Shown here one piece after another: positions 55,601 through 64,000 of a stretch of DNA of 64,000 bases (within the stretch, counting starts at the first letter, position 1; each line of letters begins with the position of its first letter). Under the pieces are notes generated by a model. That model saw nothing but the letters and a program-made list of their open reading frames with translations, was not told the origin of the DNA and searched no databases. The DNA is taken from positions 2,885,001 through 2,949,000 of the forward strand of contig NC_092574.1 in NCBI RefSeq assembly GCF_037975245.1, given 5' to 3'. A program made the position numbers and the translations under genes. This DNA comes from Apostichopus japonicus (taxonomy: Eukaryota > Echinodermata > Holothuroidea > Aspidochirotida > Stichopodidae).

Positions 55601-58600
55601 TTCGATTGTTCGGTACCGCACATTCTATTTATCGGTACCGCACATTCGATTTATCGGAACCGCACATTCGATTGATCGGTACCGCACATTCGATTTATCG
55701 GCAACGCACATTCGATTGATCGGTACCGCACATTCGATTGATCGGTACCGCACATTCGATTTATCGGCAACGCACATTCGATTAATCGGTACCTCACATT
55801 CGATTGATCGGTACCGCACATTCGATTGATCGGCACCGCACATTCGATTGAGCGGTACCGCATATTCGATTGATCGGCACCGCACATTCGATTTATCTTC
55901 ACCGCACATTCGATTGATCGTTACCGCACATTGATTGATCGATAAGGCACATTCGATTGATCGGCACCGCACATTCGATTGACCGTTACCGCACATTCGA
56001 TTCATCGGTACCGCACATTCGATTTATCGGCAACGCACATTCGATTAATCGGTACCTCACATTCGATTGATCGGTACCGCACATTCGATTGATCGGCACC
56101 GCACATTCGATTGATCGGTACCGCACATTCGATTGATCGGTACCGCACATTCGATTTATCGGTACCGCACATTCGATTGATCGATACCGCACATTCTGTT
56201 TATCGGAACCGCACAATCGATTTATCGGTTCCGCACTTTCGAGTTATCGGCACCGCACATTCTATTGGTCGATAAGGCACATTCGATTGATCGGTACCGC
56301 ACATTCGATTGTTCGGTACCGCACAATCGATTGATCGGCACCGCACATTCGATTGATCGTTAACGCACATTCGATTAATCGGTACCGCACATTAGATTTA
56401 TCGGCAACGCACATACGATTAATCGGTACCGCACATTCGATTGATCGGTACCGCACAATCGATTTTTCGGTACCGCACATTCGAATTATCGGCAACGCAC
56501 ATTCGATTGATCCTCACCGCAAATTCGATATATCGGCACCGCACATTCGATTGATCGGTACCGCACATTCGATTGATCGGTACCGCACACTCGATTTATC
56601 GGCAACGCACATTCGATTTATAGGTACCGCACATTCGATTGATCGGTACCGCACATTCGATTTATCGGTACCGCACATTCTATTTATCGGTAACACACAT
56701 TCGATTGTTCCTCACCGCAAATTCGGTTTATCGGCACCGCACATTCGATTGATCGGTACCGCACATTCTATTGTTCGGTACGGCACAATCGATTTATCGG
56801 TTCCGCACTTTCGATTTATCGGTTACACACATTCGATTGATCCTCACCGCAAATTCGATTTATCGGCACCGCACATTCTATTGTTCGGTACGGCACAATC
56901 GATTTATCGGTTCCGCACTTTCGATTTATCGGTTACACACATTCGATTGATCCTCACCGCAAATTCGATTTATCGGCACCGCACATTCGATTGATCGGTA
57001 CCGCACATTCTATTGTTCGGTACGGCACAATCGATTTATCGGTTCCGCACTTTCGATTTATCGGCACCGAACATTCGATTGATCGATAAGGCACATTCGA
57101 TTGATCGGCACCGCACATTCGATTGATCGTTACCTCACATTCGATTAATCGGTACCGCACATTAGATTTATCGGCAACGCACATTCGATTAATCGGTACC
57201 GCACATTCGATTGATCGTTACCTCACATTCGATTAATCGGTACCGCACATTAGATTTATCGGCAACGCACATTCGATTGATCGGTACCGCACAATCGATT
57301 GTTCGGTACCGCACATTCGAATTATCGGCAACGCACATTCGATTGATCGGTACCGCACATTCGATTGATCGATACCTCACATTCTGTTTATCGGTACCGC
57401 ATATTCGATTTATCGGCACCGTACATTCCATTTATCGGTACCGCACATACGATTTATCGGTACCGCACATTCGATTTATCGGTACCGCACATTCGATTGA
57501 TCGGTACCGCACATTCGATTGATCGGCACCGCACATTCGATTGATCGGTACCGCACATTCGATTGATCCTCACCGCACATTCGATTTATCGGTTCCGTAT
57601 ATTCGATTGATCGGTACCGCACTTTCGATTGATTGGTACCGCACATTCGATTGATCGGCACCGCACATTCGATTGATCGGCACCGCACATTCGATTGTTC
57701 GGTACCGCACATTCTATTTATCGGTACCGCACATTCGATTTATCGGAACCGCACATTCGATTGATCGGTACCGCACATTCGATTGATCGGTACCGCACAT
57801 TCGATTTATCGGCAACGCACATTCGATTGATCGGTACCGCACATTCGATTCATCGGTACCGCACATTCGATTTATCGGCAACGCACATTCGATTAATCGG
57901 TACCTCACATTCGATTGATCGGTACCGCACATTCGATTGATCGGCACCGCACATTCGATTGAGCGGTACCGCACATTCGATTGATCGGCACCGCACATTC
58001 GATTGATCTTCACCGCACATTCGATTGATCGTTACCGCACATTGATTGATCGATAAGGCACATTCGATTGATCGGCACCGCACATTCGATTGACCGTTAC
58101 CGCACATTCGATTCATCGGTACCGCACATTCGATTTATCGGCAACGCACATTCGATTAATCGGTACCTCACATTCGATTGATCGGTACCGCACATTCGAT
58201 TGATCGGCACCGCACATTCGATTGATCGGTACCGCACATTCGATTGATCGGTACCGCACATTCGATTTATCGGTACCGCACATTCGATTGATCGATACCG
58301 CACATTCTGTTTATCGGTACCGCACAATCGATTTATCGGTTCCGCACTTTCGAGTTATCGGCACCGCACATTCGATTGATCGATAAGGCACATTCGATTG
58401 ATCGGTACCGCACATTCGATTGTTCGGTACCGCACAATCGATTGATCGGCACCGCACATTCGATTGATCGTTAACGCACATTCGATTAATCGGTACCGCA
58501 CATTAGATTTATCGGCAACGCACATACGATTAATCGGTACCGCACATTCGATTGATCGGTACCGCACAATCGATTTTTCGGTACCGCACATTCGAATTAT

Positions 58601-59194
58601 CGGCAACGCACATTCGATTGATCCTCACCGCAAATTCGATTTATCGGTACCGCACATTCGATTGATCGGTACCGCACATTCGATTGATCGGTACCGCACA
58701 CTCGATTTATCGGAAGCGCACATTCGATTTATAGGTACCGCACATTCGATTGATCGGTACCGCACATTCGATTTATCGGTACCGCACATTCTATTTATCG
58801 GTAACACACATTCGATTGATCCTCACCGCAAATTCGGTTTATCGGCACCGCACATTCGATTGATCGGTACCGCACATTCTATTGTTCGGTACGGCACAAT
58901 CGATTTATCGGTTCCGCACTTTCGATTTATCGGTTACACACATTCGATTGATCCTCACCGCAAATTCGATTTATCGGCACCGCACATTCGATTGATCGGT
59001 ACCGCACATTCTATTGTTCGGTACGGCACAATCGATTTATCGGTTCCGCACTTTCGATTTATCGGCACCGCACATTCGATTGATCGATAAGGCACATTCG
59101 ATTGATCGGCACCGCACATTCGATTGATCGTTACTTCACATTCGATTAATCGGTACCGCACATTACATTTATCGGCAACGCACATTCGATTAAT
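49695..59194 (+). repeat. Superunit 2 (9,500 bp, reduced copy of superunit 1)
   Basis: This is collinear with superunit 1 from its first monomer (49702 equals 31431) to its last (59201 equals 49701, where the same CGCACAATCGATTGATCGG monomer begins what should be a third superunit). Relative to superunit 1 it lacks, in order, 66, 22, 3,100, 329 and 5,254 bp, totalling 8,771 bp. Over the stretch 56353-56994 only two base differences from 41270-41911 are evident, so the copies are very close. Confidence 0.83.
56821..57040 (+). repeat. 110-bp pentamer, two copies (superunit 2)
   Basis: CGGTTACACACATT units start at 56821 and 56931. They are the counterpart of 41738-41957 at the 15,083-bp offset. 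Confidence 0.85.
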
Positions 59195-61504
59195 CGGTAC
59201 CGCACAATCGATTGATCGGTACCGCACAATCGATTGTTCGGTACCGCACATTCGAATTATCGGCAACGCACATTCGATTGATCGGTACCGCACATTCGAT
59301 TGATCGATACCGCACATTCTGTTTATCGGTACCGCACATTCGATTTATCGGTACCGCACATTCCATTTATCGGTCCCGCACATACGATTTATCGGTACCG
59401 CACATTCCATTTATCGGTACCGCACATTCGATTTATCGGTACCGCACATTCCATTTATAGGTACCGCACATTCCATTTATCGGTACCGCACATTCGATTG
59501 TTCGGTACCGCACATTCGATTGATCGGTACCGCACATTCGATTTATCGGCAACGCACATTCGATTGATCGGTACCGCACATTCGATTGATCGATACCTCA
59601 CATTCTGTTTATCGGTACCGCATATTCGATTTATCGGCACCGTACATTCCATTTATCGGTACCGCACATACGATTTATCGGTACCGCACATTCGATTTAT
59701 CGGTACCGCACATTCGATTGATCGGTACCTCACATTCGATTGATCGGTACCGCACATTCGATCTATCGGCAACGCACATTCGATTTATCGGTACCGCACA
59801 TTCGATTGATCGGTACCGCACATTCGATTGATCGTCATCGCACATTCGATTGATCGTCACCGCACATTCGATTGATCGGTACCGCAAATTCGATTGATGG
59901 ATACCGCACAATCGATTTATCGGCACCGCACATTTAATTTATCGGAACCGCACATTCGATTGATCGGTACCGCACATTCGATTGATCGGTACCGCACATT
60001 CGATTTATCGGCAACGCACATTCGATTGATCGGTACCGCACATTCGATTCATCGGTACCGCACATTCGATTTATCGGCAACGCACATTCGATTAATCGGT
60101 ACCTCACATTCGATTGATCGGTACCGCACATTCGATTGATCGGCACCGCACATTCGATTGAGCGGTACCGCACATTCGATTGATCGGCACCGCACATTCG
60201 ATTGATCTTCACCGCAAATTCGATTGATCGTTACCGCACATTGATTGATCGATAAGGCACATTCGATTGATCGGCACCGCACATTCGATTGACCGTTACC
60301 GCACATTCGATTCATCGGTACCGCACATTCGATTTATCGGCAACGCACATTTGATTAATCGGTACCTCACATTCGATTGATCGGTACCGCACATTCGATT
60401 GATCGGCACCGCACATTCGATTGATCGGTACCGCACATTCGATTGATCGGTACCGCACATTCGATTTATCGGTACCGCACATTCGATTGATCGATACCGC
60501 ACATTCTGTTTATCGGTACCGCACAATCGATTTATCGGTTCCGCACTTTCGAGTTATCGGCACCGCACATTCGATTGATCGATAAGGCACATTCGATTGA
60601 TCGGTACCGCACATTCGATTGTTCGGTACCGCACAATCGATTGATCGGCACCGCACATTCGATTGATCGTTAACGCACATTCGATTAATCGGTACCGCAC
60701 ATTAGATTTATCGGCAACGCACATACGATTAATCGGTACCGCACAATCGATTTTTCGGTACCGCACATTCGAATTATCGGCAACGGACATTCGATTGATC
60801 CTCACCGCAAATTCGATTTATCGGCACCGCACATTCGATTGATCGGTACCGCACATTCGATTGATCGGTACCGCACACTCGATTTATCGGCAACGCACAT
60901 TCGATTTATAGGTACCGCACATTCGATTGATCGGTACCGCACATTCGATTTATCGGTACCGCACATTCTATTTATCGGTTACACACATTCGATTGATCCT
61001 CACCGCAAATTCGGTTTATCGGCACCGCACATTCGATTGATCGGTACCGCACATTCTATTGTTCGGTACGGCACAATCGATTTATCGGTTCCGCACTTTC
61101 GATTTATCGGTTACACACATTCGATTGATCCTCACCGCAAATTCGATTTATCGGCACCGCACATTCGATTGATCGGTACCGCACATTCTATTGTTCGGTA
61201 CGGCACAATCGATTTATCGGTTCCGCACTTTCGATTTATCGGTTACACACATTCGATTGATCCTCACCGCAAATTCGATTTATCGGCACCGCACATTCGA
61301 TTGATCGGTACCGCACATTCTATTGTTCGGTACGGCACAATCGATTTATCGGTTCCGCACAATCGATTTATCGGTTCCGCACTTTCGATTTATCGGCACC
61401 GCACATTCGATTGATCGATAAGGCACATTCGATTGATCGGCACCGCACATTCGATTGATCGTTACCTCACATGCGATTTATCGGTTCCGCACTTTCGATT
61501 TATC
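59195..61504 (+). repeat. Mosaic B-domain stretch after superunit 2
   Basis: After the superunit start monomer the sequence departs from superunits 1 and 2 near 59228. It is then patchwork: 59.45-59.94 kb matches 53.34-53.83 kb (offset 6,113), 59.95-60.75 kb matches about 57.75-58.55 kb (offset 2,199), and 60.8-61.4 kb resembles 56.5-57.0 kb but with a hexamer expansion. It reads as a chimera of existing blocks joined in monomer phase. Confidence 0.75.
60977..61372 (+). repeat. 132-bp hexamer, three copies
   Basis: CGGTTACACACATT monomers begin units at 60977, 61109 and 61241, exactly 132 bp apart. Each unit is the pentamer plus one CGATTGATCGGTACCG monomer. The first copy has the CGGTTTATC variant; the other two have CGATTTATC. 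Confidence 0.87.
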
Positions 61505-61724
61505 GGTTACACACATTCGATTGATCCTCACCGCAAATTCGATTTATCGGCACCGCACATTCTATTGTTCGGTACGGCACAATCGATTTATCGGTTCCGC
61601 ACTTTCGATTTATCGGTTACACACATTCCATTGATCCTCACCGCAAATTCGATTTATCGGCACCGCACATTCGATTGATCGGTACCGCACATTCTATTGT
61701 TCGGTACGGCACAATCGATTTATC
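61505..61724 (+). repeat. 110-bp pentamer, two copies
   Basis: Units start at 61505 and 61615, 110 bp apart, with a private change in the second (ACATTCCATTGATCC). They lead into the 4.68-kb repeat of 56.8-59.3 kb. Confidence 0.83.
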
Positions 61725-64000
61725 GGTTCCGCACTTTCGATTTATCGGCACCGAACATTCGATTGATCGATAAGGCACATTCGATTGATCGGCACCGCAC
61801 ATTCGATTGATCGTTACCTCACATTCGATTAATCGGTACCGCACATTAGATTTATCGGCAACGCACATTCGATTAATCGGTACCGCACATTCTATTGATC
61901 GTTACCTCACATTCGATTAATCGGTACCGCACATTAGATTTATCGGCAACGCACATTCGATTGATCGGTACCGCACAATCGATTGTTCGGTACCGCACAT
62001 TCGAATTATCGGCAACGCACATTCGATTGATCGGTACCGCACATTCGATTGATCGATACCTCACATTCTGTTTATCGGTACCGCATATTCGATTTATCGG
62101 CACCGTACATTCCATTTATCGGTACCGCACATACGATTTATCGGTACCGCACATTCGATTTATCGGTACCGCACATTCGATTGATCGGTACCGCACATTC
62201 GATTGATCGGCACCGCACATTCGATTGATCGGTACCGCACATTCGATTGATCCTCACCGCACATTCGATTTATCGGTTCCGTATATTCGATTGATCGGTA
62301 CCGTACTTTCGATTGATTGGTACCGCACATTCGATTGATCGGCACCGCACATTCGATTGATCGGCACCGCACATTCGATTGTTCGGTACCGCACATTCTA
62401 TTTATCGGTACCGCACATTCGATTTATCGGAACCGCACATTCGATTGATCGGTACCGCACATTCGATTGATCGGTACCGCACATTCGATTTATCGGCAAC
62501 GCACATTCGATTGATCGGTACCGCACATTCGATTCATCGGTACCGCACATTCGATTTATCGGCAACGCACATTCGATTAATCGGTACCTCACATTCGATT
62601 GATCGGTACCGCACATTCGATTGATCGGCACCGCACATTCGATTGAGCGGTACCGCACATTCGATTGATCGGCACCGCACATTCGATTGATCTTCATCGC
62701 ACATTCGATTGATCGTTACCGCACATTGATTGATCGATAAGGCACATTCGATTGATCGGCACCGCACATTCGATTGACCGTTACCGCACATTCGATTCAT
62801 CGGTACCGCACATTCGATTTATCGCAACGCACATTCGATTAATCGGTACCTCACATTCGATTGATCGGTACCGCACATTCGATTGATCGGCACCGCACAT
62901 TCGATTGATCGGTACCGCACATTCGATTGATCGGTACCGCACATTCGATTTATCGGTACCGCACATTCGATTGATCAATACCGCACATTCTGTTTATCGG
63001 TACCGCACAATCGATTTATCGGTTCCGCACTTTCGAGTTATCGGCACCGCACATTCGATTGATCGATAAGGCACATTCGATTGATCGGTACCGCACATTC
63101 GATTGTTCGGTACCGCACAATCGATTGATCGGCACCGCACATTCGATTGATCGTTAACGCACATTCGATTAATCGGTACCGCACATTAGATTTATCGGCA
63201 ACGCACATACGATTAATCGGTACCGCACATTCGATTGATCGGTACCGCACAATCGATTTTTCGGTACCGCACATTCGAATTATCGGCAACGCACATTCGA
63301 TTGATCCTCACAGCAAATTCAATTTATCGGTACCGCACATTCGATTGATCGGTACCGCACATTCGATTGATCGGTACCGCACACTCGATTTATCGGAAGC
63401 GCACATTCGATTTATAGGTACCGCACATTCGATTGATCGGTACCGCACATTCGATTTATCGGTACCGCACATTCTATTTATCGGTAACACACATTCGATT
63501 GATCCTCACCGCAAATTCGGTTTATCGGCACCGCACATTCGATTGATCGGTACCGCACATTCTATTGTTCGGTACGGCACAATCGATTTATCGGTTCCGC
63601 ACTTTCGATTTATCGGTTACACACATTCGATTGATCCTCACCGCAAATTCGATTTATCGGCACCGCACATTCGATTGATCGGTACCGCACATTCTATTGT
63701 TCGGTACGGCACAATCGATTTATCGGTTCCGCACTTTCGATTTATCGGCACCGCACATTCGATTGATCGATAAGGCACATTCGATTGATCGGCACCGCAC
63801 ATTCGATTGATCGTTACTTCACATTCGATTAATCGGTACCGCACATTAGATTTATCGGCAACGCACATTCGATTAATCGGTACCGCACATTCGATTGATC
63901 GGTACCGCACAATCGATTGTTCGGTACCGCACATTCGAATTATCGGCAACGCACATTCGATTGATCGGTACCGCACATTCGATTGATCGATACCGCACAT
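61600..64000 (+). repeat. Second copy of the 56.9-59.3 kb segment (4,684-bp offset, cut at window end)
   Basis: Landmarks at 56954, 57189, 57476, 57695 and 57850 recur at +4,684 bp. After a one-base deletion near 62824 (TATCGCAACG instead of TATCGGCAACG) the offset is 4,683 bp (58464 to 63147, 58955 to 63638). The match runs to the last base of the window, so the array clearly continues to the right. Confidence 0.87.

Larger units (their letters stand above)
16040..64000 (+). repeat. 22-bp satellite array, domain B (homogenised, higher-order repeats)
   Basis: This is a continuous array to the right window edge. Most monomers read GGTACCGCACATTCGATT plus GATC or TATC. Diagnostic variant monomers recur in fixed order and allow higher-order units to be traced: a CGGCAACG monomer followed by one with TATAGG; CCTCACCGCAAATT; CGATAAGG; CGATACCTCACATTCTGTTTATC; CGGTACGGCACAATCG; and CGGTTACACACATT. 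Monomers of 21 bp are rare and always of the same few kinds (CACCGAAATTCTATT, and ACATTGATTGATCGATAAGG with one base missing). The 30-bp monomers of domain A are absent. Open frames of up to 235 codons (for example 43710-44417 and 47315-48022) lie wholly in the repeat and are not genes. No promoter or RNA gene is visible. Confidence 0.97.

Noticed and set aside
263-64000. Hundreds of minus-strand frames of 60-132 codons with a Cys-containing repeat (INRMCGTDQSNVRYR)
   Set aside because: The minus strand of the consensus monomer has no stop in any frame, so these arise automatically and end wherever a TTTATC linker adds TAA. They are shadows of the array.
16040-64000. Possible CRISPR array
   Set aside because: The repeats are directly adjacent with no unique spacers, number in the thousands, and have no cas genes nearby.
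1-64000. Telomeric repeat or a CENP-B box
   Set aside because: The monomer does not resemble TTAGGG-type repeats, and I see no match to the CENP-B box consensus pattern in the core; centromere identity remains only a possibility.
1-64000. Bacterial or plasmid iterons (22-bp direct repeats are a typical iteron length)
   Set aside because: Iteron sets have a handful of copies next to a rep gene. Here there are thousands of copies, no replication gene and a eukaryote-type MITE.

Overview
The window is almost entirely one satellite DNA array. About 62.8 of the 64 kb is a head-to-tail tandem repeat with a 22-bp monomer: a core reading GGTACCGCACATTCGATT, followed by a 4-base linker, most often GATC or TATC. 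That is roughly 2,850 monomers, all in one orientation apart from a single 8-bp inverted fragment. I see no credible protein-coding gene, rRNA, tRNA or CRISPR array. The many short open frames on both strands are by-products of a repeat length that is not a multiple of three. The only non-satellite DNA is a 1,190-bp insertion at 12311-13500.

The array plus a short terminal-inverted-repeat transposon with an 8-bp target-site duplication points to a eukaryotic, probably animal, genome. The insertion looks like a non-autonomous hAT-type element with a second, related element nested inside it. Termini of the GGGACGTAGCCAGG type remind me of transposons in marine invertebrates such as molluscs and cnidarians. 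That is a recollection, not a search result, and I cannot name the species. The setting could be a centromere, pericentromere or other heterochromatic block; the sequence alone does not say which.

Layout. (1) 1-12310, domain A: divergent monomers rich in TTGTTCGG, ACATTTGTTTTATC and TTATATTGATC variants, with many 30-bp monomers carrying an extra 8 bp. It holds a 5.7-kb segmental duplication, a 624-bp tandem duplication and a 1,609-bp tandem duplication. (2) 12311-13500: the transposon insertion. (3) 13501-16040, domain A': the same array resuming in phase, A-like and more diverged, with the 22-bp palindrome at 15672-15693. (4) 16040-64000, domain B: a more uniform subfamily with recognisable variant monomers (CGGCAACG, TATAGG, CCTCACCG, GATAAGG) arranged in layered higher-order repeats.

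Domain B is hierarchical. Local 5-monomer (110 bp) and 6-monomer (132 bp) units sit within blocks of about 0.33, 1.54-1.65, 3.6 and 3.5-4.6 kb, and these sit within superunits of 18,271 bp (31424-49694) and 9,500 bp (49695-59194). The two superunits are collinear. Their whole 8,771-bp length difference is the sum of five discrete steps (66, 22, 3,100, 329 and 5,254 bp), most of which are whole copies of smaller tandem blocks. This layered copy-number structure is the most interesting feature of the window. It was read by eye from matching landmarks, so boundaries are approximate unless stated otherwise.
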